A stretch of DNA of 64,000 nt from assembly GCA_037043015.1 (NCBI GenBank), contig CM073330.1, positions 12,480,512 through 12,544,511 on the forward strand, given 5' to 3'. This DNA comes from Bryum argenteum. Lineage: Eukaryota > Streptophyta > Bryopsida > Bryales > Bryaceae. Each line of letters opens with the position of its first letter. Positions within the stretch are counted from its first letter, which is position 1. The notes below the pieces were generated by a model. It had not been told where the DNA came from. It saw nothing but the letters and a program-made list of their open reading frames with translations, and ran no database searches. Of the stretch, positions 36,501 through 43,216 are shown in pieces. Both the position numbers and the translations under genes were made by a program.

Positions 36501-39500
36501 CGCTACCACCGATATGGCCAAATGGAGAGAGGTTGAGACTCTCGCCGACCGAGCGAGGAGGAGACCAGGCCACTTGATGGAAGCGCCGATCTTCATCTTC
36601 ACCCGGACAGAGGAAGGGCAAGAGAAAGGCTGTAGTATCACCAGGACCAGGGGAGCAGCCGAGCAGGTTCAAGCGGCTGAGGAGGATGGGTAACAATCCC
36701 AGATATCGGGAGACCAGCCCAGATTCCTTGGAGCAAGGTGAGAGGTGTGTCACAACACCAGGAGGAGCAGGAGGACATCGTGGCAGGAGGATGAGGGGCC
36801 AGGTGAGCAGTCCAGTATTGATCTCCAATAGTCCAGAGTTGGTGTTAGTATCAACACCCACCAGGGCGGAGCCGATTTGAGGGGGCCACCTCGGAGCGGC
36901 CTCAAGAGCGGCCTCGGGAGCAAAGACTGTGCACGGAGCGCAGATCCCATAGACCACCAGGATGAGCCAGTTGTGGATTTTCCCACAAGCTCGGGAGGGA
37001 CCAGGATTCAGCCAGGACCAGCAGGGATGGGGGACCAGCAGGATGTCACTAAGGAAGTGGACCAGTTGGTCCAGCAGTTGCAGGTGGCATTGGCCACAGC
37101 ATCTCGGGTGCAGATGTTACAGGGGCAGGAGGACCGGTCTGGACCAACTTACCAAGTGTTGTTGACCACCAGACAGGCCCAGGAGGAGCAGATTCGGCGA
37201 TTGGCTCGATCACCGCAGCAGAGCTCAAAGACTACACCGGTAGTACTCCAAGAGGACCATGATAGGGAGAGGCAGACTTGGGCGGATAAGGGGGTCCAGG
37301 CAGAGGCAGTCAGGGCCCAGAGATTGGAGTTGGAGGCCAGGACCAGTGCCAGGTTCAGGGACTTTGATCGGCTGGCCAAGGAGAACCAAGCGGCTCGAGC
37401 GGGGTGGAGTTGGTCGAGGCGATTCTACCTGTGCTTCTAGGGGTTGACCAGGACATATATGCCGTCTACCACCAAGAAGCGATCTTCGACCGTATTCGAG
37501 CCTACTCAGAGGACCAGGCCAGGTACTCCAGGTATTTGATGAGGTTTGCTGAGGCTTACCCATCTTTCGTGTACTGGTCTGAGGATGACAAGGATGAGGG
37601 GGACCAGGAGATGCCTAATGGGGGGCAGTTTGCGGATGGTGGAGGGGCTTCCAAGAGATGGCACTGGGACCACTTCCGGTATTGGATCTCAGTCAGGAGA
37701 TGGACCAAAGAGTACCGCTCTGCTGCACCACCAGTACCAGCACCACCAGGACCAGAGGCAACACCAGGGGGACCAGCATCGGCAGCAGGAGGGGCGGCAC
37801 CAGTTAGTAGCTAGACAGTAGACATATGACAGGTTACTGGTAGGACCAGTAGGATTTGTTTTATTTTTTTGATACCTTAGTTTTTTTGGTTAACCCCATA
37901 AAACTTAAAACCGAGCATCCGAGGCGGATCTGAGACTAAAAGGGGATAATGTTAATCGGGATTTTAAGGCGATAATAATAGGGCAAAAAACTGTTAAGTT
38001 CTTGTCCCGTCCTGTAGTAACTCGGTTGGATGAAAACTGCCTTTTGGATGAAAACTTCCGAGATGGATGAAATCTGGTGGTTGGATGAAGTCCGGTGGTC
38101 GGATGAAAACTGTTGGCGCTTAGGGTTTTGGGAGTGGCGGCTAGGGTTTTGGATGGGGTTGTGGGAGAAGGGGTTGCAAAGCTCATTTTTCTCTCGGCTC
38201 ATGGAGAGAGCTTTTGAGATAGGAAGTTTATGTGTGTAGGATATGATTGCAGGATTGTAGGGAGATCTTTGTTAGAGCGGTTTTTCGGGGACTCTAAGGG
38301 GAGGGAATCCGGATAGTGAGATCGGTAGGGAGCGAGAATCATGTACGATCTACAATGAGTAAAGAGAAGGAATTGATTACATTGGGTGTAAGTGTCTGGA
38401 ATTGCGAGGGAGGGCTTGAGGAACCCGAGGTTAGTGGATTCACTTGGTGGTACTAGTAGATCTGGTGTTTAAATGAGTGAGTATTGTAGTTCAGACCAAG
38501 GAGAGTAGAAAAATGTATCAGATCTAGAGAAATACCATCAGGATTTGAGTAGATCTAAGTTGACAGTTTCAGATCTAGGATCCGGATTTTGGGTAGTTTC
38601 AGGGCAGTTTCAGGGGCAGTACAGAATTTTTCGCAGGAGTTCAGAAGAGCGTTAGGACAGTATTTATTTTTGAAGGAGTAAGAAAAAGACTCCTTTCACA
38701 CTGGACCGCGGGCACGGAGGGCGGCGCTCCTCAACGAAGCAGCTGCGGCCGTTTTCGGTGAGGCTGCTGCAGCGGCCTCAGACGTAGTTTTCGCTCCTAC
38801 CGAAGCAGAAGTTGCGGCGGACATTGAAGCTGTAAGAGCCATGCGGGAATCAGAACGTACTCGTAAAGCCCAGTGGCGGGCAAAGGTAGCTCACGCAGCT
38901 CGGGAGAGGCAACGCAGACGTAAAAGTATTCAGGGTTCAGTCGAATCAGTTGGTTTACCTGATCGCACAGCTACGAGAATCTCCAGAAGGCTGGCTTTGT
39001 ATATCGCTTCAGAATTGACAGTTTGTGAAACTCCAGACGGTTGTAGAGATATTATGGAGAGATTGTTGAATAACGATATTATCTGGCCTATGCTACCTGA
39101 ATATTATCCTAGGCCTTCCGAGGCAAGATCGATGTTCATGTTTGTAGAGAGCTATAGGAGAGAGTTGCAAGCTGTAAAAGGTGCACAGTCCAAAAAATTT
39201 CTAGCACGGAAAGGGGTGTTGCTTGATGCAGCTGTTAGTGAAGGTATTGAGGGACAACGTGCGCTTGGACGAGTTCTTCAGGTTCATCATCGAAATATAG
39301 GCAATGCTATTGTGAGGAGGGTTGGACTTGATGTTTTGCAGCATTACAACCTTCTGGAGCGAGCAAAGCGTGCAGGTCTGACGGATTATGTAAAAGAAAA
39401 GGTGCGGTTGTGGTGGCACAACCAGTCTAGGGTCTCTCCAAACAAAAAGGATGTTACACGGCGACGGCTTGGGAGGAAGGAGTACATTGTTCATGCTACT

Positions 39501-42500
39501 CATTACATTACTGATACACAGGTGGGTCATTCTTACCAATGTTTGAGTTTTATGGATTTTAGGGTTTCCTTTGTGATTGAGGTTACTGATTGAGGTTTGT
39601 AATAAACTGCTTCAAGGGAAACAACGAAGTGGTTTTAGGGTTTAGGTCCACCTTACAGTAACCGGGCTTCCTCTTTCTTGCATACTCTGTACTCAATGAT
39701 GTTGAGACGGGCCGGCGTAAGTTGAACAGTATGGGTGTTGTACTTTGTCCGTCGTCTGCGAGCTCTTCTTTATCGGGATAGTACTGTCCGTACTAACCAA
39801 GATTTTTAGGATACAGAGTTCATGATATGTAGTACTTAGCAGTTTTTTCATTCTAGTTCAAGTACTAGTTTCGACCAGGGGTACTCTACCTGCATCTTCT
39901 GTGTGTATTGTAGTAGTATTGCCCCTGTAGCACTGGTATAGAATCGAGGTACAGGGTTTTACATTGTACTGTACTTTTCGTACTAATCATCGTAGCTATC
40001 GATACTATGAGTACTTGGCAGATTTCTTCTTAGTACTTATTTGGTGATTTAGTACAGCTTGAACATACTCATGTACCAGGCCTTACTTCCTCTGTCTTCG
40101 TATGGAGTACTCACCAGTAGGAGGTAGAGAAGTTTATAGTACTTTATAGTATCCAGTGTAGAGTATTTGTACCTACGTTCGTAAGGATGCGTATCTTTAG
40201 TACTCAGACGGTCAATACAGAGTATTTTGAACCTATCTGAGTACAACAACCTCACGAAATGGTACAATCACGTTGTACTTCGGTTGTACATGGCTGAGAT
40301 GATTAAGTATTCTCTGTATTATCTATGTCAACATGGTGTACGGTCTCAGTACTCTTCACATTCCGTTTAGTACTTGAACCTGTATGTCGTACCTTTGATG
40401 TACTGAAGCACCCAACGTGGATTGTGTTCAGGCTCAGCTGTTTCAAGGTTTCAAGGAGGCTCATCCAGAATGTCGTATCAAACAACGGGCATTTGAGTAT
40501 CTGAAGCCCTGGTACGTAAAACCGTTGAAAGATCAAAATAGTTGCTGCTGTGTCCATCATGTCGAGATGGACTTGGTGAGGGATGCTCTGAACTCAGTAC
40601 GAAGCGTCTCAACTGCTTTTCATCGTAGATCTGGTTGCACGTGTGAGTGTGACATTTGTGGACATGGTTCTGATGTTTGTTGTGCTGATACTAATGTGTA
40701 CACCCGGCTGAGTGCATTGTGGCTTGCATGTGTTTGTTCCAAGACTGAGTTCGACCGGTGGCACAAATTAGATTGCTTGATGGGCCGGTGCCAAGCATGT
40801 GGAGTACAGAGATTAAAGTTTTGTCCATCGGAGTTATCTATGTCTAATGATGTCCTTGTGAAGTGGAAATGTTTCGATTATGTAACAGTTGGCCGTAATG
40901 AAGAAACAGGCCTAGACAAAAAAAGGATACATCAGGTTTATCGGGAGACCCCTCCTGCTGTTTTAGTAGAGTACTTGAAGAAAAAGGTTCCTAAGTTTAT
41001 TACTCACAATTTTATTGCAAGCTGGCAGGATGGGGAGTGCAGGAAAATGATGGAGAATGTTCCTGATGGTGTCCTCATTTCTCACATTGATTTTGCAGAA
41101 AATTATACATTTGCCATTCAAAATGAGTTCAAAGTATGCATTGGTATAGTACTAGTATTACGATATTAGTTCACATTACTTTGTGTAGAGCACCCCCTAG
41201 TTTTGAAGGTGAAGAGGGAGGTATTAATAAGTATACTCATTACTATATTTCTGATGACAAAAAGCACGATTCCTTGTTTGTTCAGCATTGTATGTTATTG
41301 CATTGGAATTGGCTTCTAACAACAGGATACCGACCACAAGAGCATTGGGTTTACAGTGACGGATGCTCATCCCAGTTCAAAGGCTCGCGAGCAATGTACT
41401 TCGTAGCACGTTATCCAGGTCTTACAGGATGTACGATGAGGTGGAACTATTTTGGTTCAGGCCATGGAAAAGGTGCGTTTTATTTATGATGTCTTTTATA
41501 TGTGTATTGTATAGTGTACTGTGTAGTGTCCTGCGTATTGTGTATACATTGCGTGTACCTAGTGATAAAACCGAAAGTATTGATCTGGAATCGCTTCATG
41601 CATCGTTCTTACAGGCGAGTGGGACGGAGCTGGAGCAGTTGTGAAACGAGCTCTCCGCATGCATCAAATTCAACACCCAGAGGATGAATTATCCAATGCA
41701 GAACATTGTGTTCAATTTCTAAAGTCCCGCTTCTCACATCGTGTTATGAGTTCTTCTGATATCACTAAAGAGGTGCCAATATCAAGAGAATTTTGGCATA
41801 TTGGGGTCGGGGATGTGAATAGAAATAGAGAATGGAGTTGCAGGACAATTCAGGGTTCTATGTCGTTACATAGTATATACGGAAATTCTCTTACTGATCC
41901 AACGCTTCTATTAGTCCGAGAGTTGTCTTGCTTCTGTGCTCCTTGCGTCAATCAGGACTGGCGCAATTGTGAGCAAAAGGCACATGTATCTGATTGGAGA
42001 CTCGTCCGTCTCAGACTATATGACGCGGAAGCCGTACAGGTACAAATTGAAGAACACGATGATCCTGAACAGTGGTTTGAAGAGGGGGCAGATGAGCACG
42101 CTGGTAACGTTGTAGAAGTTGGGGACAACTTCGTAGTCCCCGCTGAGGATGGAAATGAAGAAGGGGTGGAGTATTATATTCTTCAGTGCACAAAGCCAAG
42201 GTTTAGAGTAGAGTCTGATTTTGTATGTCCATGGGGAGGAGAATTCCAAAGGGGTGAGTATGTCATTGCTGGTACTTATTACCAAAAACACGAGTTAGGT
42301 TCAAATACTTACGTGTATCTTGACAATCGCCCCGTTGGACACGTTTATTCTCACCTTGTTAGACTTTCCAAGTTTCCTATGGTACTTGCTCCTCATACCG
42401 TTAAGGGAGGTGATTCAGTCTACAAGATGACTGTGGAGACAGCTGAAAAGATCGAAACCTCGTTGCAACAATGGTGGGGAGCAGATGTCAACGCACTTTG

Positions 42501-42501
42501 A
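15600..42501 (+). CDS. DDE-like transposase of element E, split by LTR element H and carrying one frameshift
   Basis: Exon 1 is 15600-15653 plus 38706-39521. The ATG at 15600 opens [18 protein letters not shown], which continues in frame as [15 protein letters not shown] when H and one CTGGA copy are removed. Exons 2 and 3 are 40432-41472 and 41615-42501, with junction phases 0 and 1. The product would be about 932 aa. N-terminal parts are Ala/Arg-rich. The middle has Cys/His clusters ([16 protein letters not shown]). The core has [11 protein letters not shown], then [18 protein letters not shown] and [16 protein letters not shown], resembling a D...D...E transposase core of a widespread but poorly named family. 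A single missing base near 41128 shifts the frame between NEF and QSMHW. The gene is therefore broken at least twice here. The superfamily is not certain. Confidence 0.6.
15654..16403 (+). repeat. Left LTR of H
   Basis: It begins TGTTAACTGGGG and ends CTCCTTTCACA. Its first 180 bases contain five or six copies of a TGGATGAA word. CAGTATAATAG (near 15674) could be a TATA-like element. It pairs with 37950-38700. Confidence 0.85.
16404..16732 (+). other. H primer-binding site and leader, up to the G insertion
   Basis: TTGGCGACCATGC directly follows the LTR and is shared with the primer site of element G. This suggests the same tRNA primer, possibly tRNA-Arg as in Ogre-like elements (from memory). 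The remainder is untranslated leader, interrupted at 16732 by element G. Confidence 0.6.
16733..17515 (+). repeat. Left LTR of G
   Basis: It pairs with 25354-26133. The first 70 bases differ clearly between the two LTRs, while the remaining 700 are nearly identical. GTATTTAAAG near 16919 is a possible TATA box. Confidence 0.88.
17516..17536 (+). promoter_or_regulatory. Primer-binding site of G
   Basis: TTTTGGCGACCATGCTGGGG begins one base past the LTR. A TGGCGAC...GCTGGGGA primer site is known in Ogre-type plant elements as complementary to tRNA-Arg (from memory). The same core is present after the H LTR. Confidence 0.6.
17590..18393 (+). pseudogene. Gag of element G (frameshifted)
   Basis: The ATG at 17590 ([10 protein letters not shown]) opens an acidic, Gln-rich N terminus followed by a short coiled coil ([19 protein letters not shown]). 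The frame breaks near 17934. It resumes at about 17950-18393 with the conserved gag core ([21 protein letters not shown], then [18 protein letters not shown]), which matches the Retrotrans_gag pattern. The product would form the particle shell in the cytoplasm. Confidence 0.75.
18410..19999 (+). CDS. G zinc knuckle and aspartic protease region
   Basis: An open frame of about 529 codons contains the knuckle [14 protein letters not shown] (C-x2-C-x4-H-x4-C), then a linker, then a retropepsin domain around [12 protein letters not shown] with the flap-side hydrophobic segment [10 protein letters not shown]. The active-site motif is DGGSG rather than the usual DTGA or DSGA; element H has the same form, so this is normal for the pair. 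The frame ends just as RT begins, overlapping the next open frame at 19989. Confidence 0.75.
   Translation: MLPLPTTRVTTRSTLTPCVTCGKLHAGRCWFSNTTPKSDDARTTRPKPRHVSRGNRCGCSQPGRNDGCWECGSPHHRRGQCPVLKQRWANTRTASDTKAHHSNTDPSSSNRRGGVTLTEVHGTNIATISTAAVTTRSKATVDNHVVEHRKPFAEQHWKRLHNLRTEIQADLESAVVPDLQQILEKTDVKITLADLLKISPELQTYIQNIHKTATTTTATVEINATTIDTEAAVIHIQLGHHQLRNVLVDGGSGVNVISDHLRQQLGLPRPTTAQFVLRMANDAPVTPLGILATVAITTHGISTPATFVVIDMPNSSNFPIILGRPWLRDMNAVHDWARNQIKIRRYGKTMIIPVDSCITREKIKQIRHQAGTAWGKGLTHEQEALVFHADPDLIPLAEIHLASVVSQEDTLDIPSRFTTEVAEGVVIDNTPASKALSQQVITGWTHGSKEQVQLVNLGTEQEPKNVKINADAPNDIKRAAHSTRSKNTMISSAWTHEDLKGIPRTIAEHTIDLVPNAHPVQQTEIPNES
19989..20690 (+). pseudogene. G reverse transcriptase (small deletion)
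   Basis: Fingers and palm motifs are clear: [32 protein letters not shown], then FLD. At 20240-20250 roughly 14 bases are missing where element H reads [10 protein letters not shown], giving a stop. The second part (20255-20689) has [15 protein letters not shown] and the catalytic YLDD. The enzyme cannot be made as one chain from this copy. Confidence 0.75.
20691..21300 (+). pseudogene. G RNase H domain remnant
   Basis: Fragments in different frames match the gypsy RNase [22 protein letters not shown], then [19 protein letters not shown] and [14 protein letters not shown]. Frameshifts near 20860 and 20930 and an in-frame TAG near 21156 disrupt it. Confidence 0.65.
21325..22299 (+). CDS. G integrase
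   Basis: The open frame includes the HHCC zinc domain (HAGPAGGHQ ... CHACQ) and the core with [19 protein letters not shown] and [12 protein letters not shown], giving the expected D, D and E positions. It ends in a stop at 22297 while the C-terminal domain continues in another frame ([17 protein letters not shown] region near 22370-22470). It would insert the cDNA into nuclear DNA. The break after the core suggests this copy is inactive. Confidence 0.8.
   Translation: MEYLKQGSIPEGLTGSQKISFVRTTFPYTLIDNHLYRKGTDLEIRLCVPNRDQHQIITTLHAGPAGGHQGPETTVQKILAAKYWWPTVHKDVNTYVKNCHACQTAATNFQHQGRVPLKSIPPLGPFQRWGLDFVGPIKPATKQGYKYILVATDYTTKWVEAKPLRNNAAMVTATFLYENVITRFGCPLEIVSDQGTHFVNAVIEDLMDNHLIKHRTSTVYYPQGNGQAESTNKTILTMLRKFVIANQVDWDDCLPAALWAYRVATKAATHFSPFELVYGTQPLLPTEYIVPTFKSMQPRDYQPHRILATHGRFTQLEEFREKLN
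22854..25116 (+). pseudogene. Extra 3' coding region of G (plant retrotransposon ORF, broken)
   Basis: Between integrase and the right LTR are several frames that are hard to explain as noise. One (about 23062-23490) contains [11 protein letters not shown]...[23 protein letters not shown]. This parallels ADFVEGFQY...[20 protein letters not shown] in the 3' ORF of H and recalls the 'putative plant transposon protein' domain (Pfam PF20167, from memory). A second (24143-24655) is a coiled coil with long heptads ([20 protein letters not shown]). Several frame breaks lie between them. The role of such 3' ORFs in Tat-like elements is unknown. Confidence 0.5.
25341..25353 (+). other. Polypurine tract of G
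   Basis: GAGGAGGGCAAAA lies immediately before the right LTR. Such a purine run primes plus-strand synthesis. Confidence 0.6.
25354..26133 (+). repeat. Right LTR of G
   Basis: Pairs with 16733-17515; see that entry. It is followed by the GAGAT target duplication and the rest of element H. Confidence 0.88.
26382..28584 (+). pseudogene. Gag region of element H (multiple frames)
   Basis: The first open frame starts at the ATG at 26382 ([15 protein letters not shown]). It is followed by Gln/Glu/Arg-rich coiled-coil stretches (26983-27870) and Pro/Tyr-rich repeats such as [10 protein letters not shown] (27973-28180). The gag core follows in a separate frame at 28195-28500 ([37 protein letters not shown]). 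In-frame stops (27292, 28180) and shifts break the chain. GGACCAG words are dense throughout and appear to drive the odd amino-acid composition. Confidence 0.65.
28696..30150 (+). CDS. H zinc knuckle and aspartic protease
   Basis: The open frame carries the knuckle [14 protein letters not shown] and a long charged linker. The retropepsin region has [12 protein letters not shown] and [10 protein letters not shown]. As in element G, the active-site motif is DGGSG. It ends at 30148, overlapping the pol frame that begins near 30120, so a -1 or +1 shift would link them. Confidence 0.75.
   Translation: MLLGESVAHARNWAMKIVILGITQRNRGGPGMKKEGEEPVGVNEVSAPKPTATYNSNYNQGNQRSSNTRAGNGQQGGFGDKPDCCYLCGGPGHRSWNCPLKAQWDQFRTQGDQGTKKPDHQVNNVEIELLEDPEDQVNVASMTRAQRRKAGSPPGGRPSKVRAKEGRDREKTGGEEERLRNSMIETMKEIQLKEEEEARLAEQAKPVQPPEDKDTVEGNLLDNDWAGFPDSDALDYKMKAEQPGPAVPAGTSTEGDQGQYYTKLVGRKILDSPVTVSLEQLLKVAPNITDYVKAHLFPEWGPDKNSGLDQTPAVKPRTSTPGKPDLISSLAIDVDRELPVLTVQVGNGTLDNVLLDGGSGVNLITEEERKRLGLKNPQPAPFRLRMANQTVVDPVGLIRNVKIHIHGIPYLITLTVIKNKEVNEAYSMLLGRPWLIDAKVNHDWGNNLVTIRGNGTVKTVSIDREKGPGQNRTRSWSVIISPKD
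30120..32420 (+). CDS. H pol: reverse transcriptase, RNase H and start of integrase
   Basis: This 766-codon frame is the best preserved retroelement ORF in the window. It opens with a repeated Asp-Gln-Lys segment ([14 protein letters not shown]) created by GGACCAG words. RT motifs follow: [50 protein letters not shown]. The catalytic box is FLDD, not the usual YxDD. RNase H follows ([37 protein letters not shown]), then the HHCC zinc finger (HYGVAGGH ... CKACDRCQ). The frame stops at 32418 at the start of the integrase core through a frameshift. Confidence 0.85.
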   Translation: MVCYNFTEGLTDEEETRWLATEQDLMAIGTVTIPRLDQDPDQFKAKDQDQYKAKAKHPDQFKAKDHDQSQDRSEHQEGGPGRAYPDHFYTFEEGDIEVDETPAREKVLKLKIAAWTLPESEQLRKMNLGTEEDPQYVRINAHISPEQAQEVEALFMEYKDVFAWTYKDLKGIPPSIAQHRIELEKDIPPAHQARYRMNPNYASIVKQDLDKLLQAGFIAPVEDATWLSPIVIVPKKNGKLRICIDFRKLNAATKKDPYPLPFTEEVLDSVAGHEQYSFLDGYSGYHQIQIAPEDRYKTAFVTDWGAFVWVVMPFGLKNAPPTYQRAVNRTFRDFIGEFMKLFLDDFSVYSDIISHLVKLRQCFQKCREYGISLNPEKCALLVFSGIILGHIVSQEGKFPDPKKIEAIEKMPRPQKPVDIQVFNGFAQFNRCYIKAYAQIMEPITRLMRKTEDFIWSHQCEQAWLKIKEQYQNAPILIAPRWDLEFHVHTDASNIAVGVMLAQNPTGKCDQPISYASRLLNSAEKNYSTTEREALAMVYALNKYRHYLLGNKFVFYVDHMALVYLVNKPQVSGRIARWLLLFQEFEFTVVYKPGKNHGVADALSRLPNGEPATGVEDQTSDAGLFYVKPEWLEDVSSYLKTGVVRQDLTREEQRKLILKALPYIRIKGVLHKRGQDLVLRRVLDPVEAETVMKEMHYGVAGGHFSQEITTRKILDAEVCGNTKIRDVSEYCKACDRCQRVGGMANPGLATLVTSMPAEPFMKWGWIL
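32457..34472 (+). CDS. H integrase core with long charged C-terminal extension
   Basis: The frame opens at [15 protein letters not shown] and includes [11 protein letters not shown] and [12 protein letters not shown], the second acidic and Glu positions. The C-terminal [12 protein letters not shown] region follows. The first part of the core ([13 protein letters not shown]) is in a different frame at 32400-32455. After about residue 290 the product becomes Gln/Asp/Arg/Lys-rich with no domain, encoded by GGACCAG-word and purine-rich DNA, and is probably not a true functional extension. Confidence 0.7.
   Translation: MYILVATDYATKWVEARALRTNSAAVTAKFVYEQILTRYGCPLTLVSDQGSHFINEAIEDLVEHFLLQHRTSTTYYPHGNGQAESTNKVIGQLLSKLVNEKRTDWDEHLPTVLFSYRTAFKVTTGYTTFQLVYGLHPLMPTEYLVPTRRTSMETDYTPARVLQARIADLEQMDTARQDAQEQAGIRQWNKSLWSQQHYKRKDFQIGDYVLWYPKGHKEHVGKFKSRWFGPYRVQYRLPNNTALLVSVQNFEPDPVIVNINKLKPYRFYDQDQLVTVTPGDSTKGLVEQQKGDSVQAGQEVTSSGDQAGQEGTSLSDRDSTSTRQRHAPGTHDQDIRCTKEQDRRQDHQDRTRQDQDRTNEEGQEEIPQQQNRLKGDQEVDKGDEGEISGKNKEKRGNNKKEKNNEKEEAIKKGAEEKERKQPPVLCGVMEVIPVQEQHVEEAMLQLRGRPIKEEDEENSSVQQISSIMDEKRLLTLKPVFSYWWCRVNRATNEVEGSWRRVRVGQSGAEERAPRASTHGSLERTGERGQPEQPQGDEVLAGMIPGHNKTSGRARRRRPEEGDLPYGTETLGLFESSSGRSQQPRFGSKSDREFRPGRSRQHQLAAGGAQQREGKELWAPKKNTEHREALNKRGGTPGRSKKKRQDRALSRQQQSSRHTKQREKTRVFRARG
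34473..35780 (+). other. H spacer, purine-rich with GGACCAG words
   Basis: Open frames occur on both strands, but all are low-complexity (Arg/Gly/Glu on plus, Pro/Leu/Ser on minus) and lack domains. I regard the stretch as an untranslated spacer between integrase and the 3' ORF. Confidence 0.4.
35790..37814 (+). pseudogene. Extra 3' ORF of H (PF20167-like domain plus coiled coil)
   Basis: The main frame is 35917-36693. [17 protein letters not shown] and [20 protein letters not shown] resemble the plant retrotransposon 3' ORF domain (PF20167, from memory) and parallel the region in G. Later frames at 36877-37440 and 37404-37814 overlap and shift. The first includes a coiled-coil-like segment ([16 protein letters not shown]) and the second a Trp/Tyr-containing tail. 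The gene once probably ran from about 35790 to 37812. Confidence 0.5.
37938..37949 (+). other. Polypurine tract of H
   Basis: AAAAGGGGATAA lies immediately before the right LTR start TGTTAATCGGG. Confidence 0.6.
37950..38700 (+). repeat. Right LTR of H
   Basis: Pairs with 15654-16403. Many differences from the left LTR are CG in one copy where the other has CA or lacks a base. It ends CTCCTTTCACA and is followed by CTGGA, the target duplication. Confidence 0.85.
39522..40431 (+). repeat. Transposase intron 1, saturated with GTAC words
   Basis: The donor is CACAG|GTGGGT and the acceptor GTGTTCAG|GCTCAG, phase 0. I count about 28 GTAC tetramers between 39690 and 40410, where about 3 are expected by chance. 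They often come in close pairs such as GTACTGTCCGTAC and TTGTACTTCGGTTGTAC. The next exon has only about 8 in just over 1 kb. Confidence 0.7.
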
Positions 42502-43216
42502 TTATGTAGAGGACAGGATTTTGAGTACTGGTAGGGGTATGTGGTGTATGTGTTCTGTAGCCGGTGTACAATCTAGGGTACCATGTACTGTACACTCGAG
42601 TACCAATAATTCACATGACAAAGGTATTTTTTTGGTACCTGGATAATACATCCTTCTATTATAATTTCAAACTCTATCTGATTCACTATGTGAAATTTGA
42701 AGAGATGTGAGGCAATACTGAGCGTTGATTTCCTCCCTTATACTGAAATGACATTATGCACTCAGCACAATACCTGAATACTACGCCCGTATCATACTAC
42801 AACACATGACGGGGAATACTAGCAAGCGCTTTTGGTATGTAATGCAATATATGCACAAGGCAAACAATTTTTTATTGCATCAATCATCCTTTCCAGCCAA
42901 CTGTTAAATCAAACTTGGAGAGGGCCGCTATCAAGTGCGTGACCTTCAAGTGCCTGACCTCTGAACCCTTTCATCACATTACCCATAACAATACCTTGTA
43001 CTACACCTGCTTACACAACACTAGCAGCATCCTACCAATTGAATATTTGAATACTACATCCTCATATTGAACAAAGTCAAATGCAATCAGCCACATACAT
43101 CAAGACTGGTATTGTCTATTCGGCAGCCAAAAGTGTTAGAAGTTTCAAAATTACAAAAGTCTGATATTGCCTATTCGAACTACAAGTCTGAAAGTGATAT
43201 AACGCAGCTGACATAG
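42502..43216. other. Convergent intergenic region between transposase and SET genes
   Basis: About 0.7 kb separates the two stop codons. The first 130 bases carry GTAC words (GGTACCATGTACTGTACACT near 42578). The rest is AT-rich and probably holds both 3' ends. No gene is supported. Confidence 0.45.

Larger units (their letters stand above)
15654..38700 (+). mobile_element. Ty3/gypsy LTR retrotransposon H, with element G nested inside
   Basis: LTRs lie at 15654-16403 and 37950-38700, both starting TGTTAA and ending CTTTCACA. The 5-bp target duplication CTGGA is at 15649-15653 and 38701-38705. A primer-binding site follows the left LTR and a polypurine tract precedes the right LTR. Removing nested G leaves about 13.6 kb, large for a gypsy element. 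The order gag, protease, RT, RNase H, integrase and an extra 3' domain resembles the Tat/Ogre group of plants (inference). Several frame breaks in gag, integrase and the 3' ORF make this copy non-autonomous. The LTR pair differs at many positions, so it is older than the chromovirus. Confidence 0.85.

Noticed and set aside
41134..41200. Splice donor AAA|GTATGC ending the second transposase exon at 41133
   Set aside because: The next codons in another frame (QSMHWYS...ITILVHI) continue the conserved core without a gap, so a one-base deletion explains the break better than an intron.
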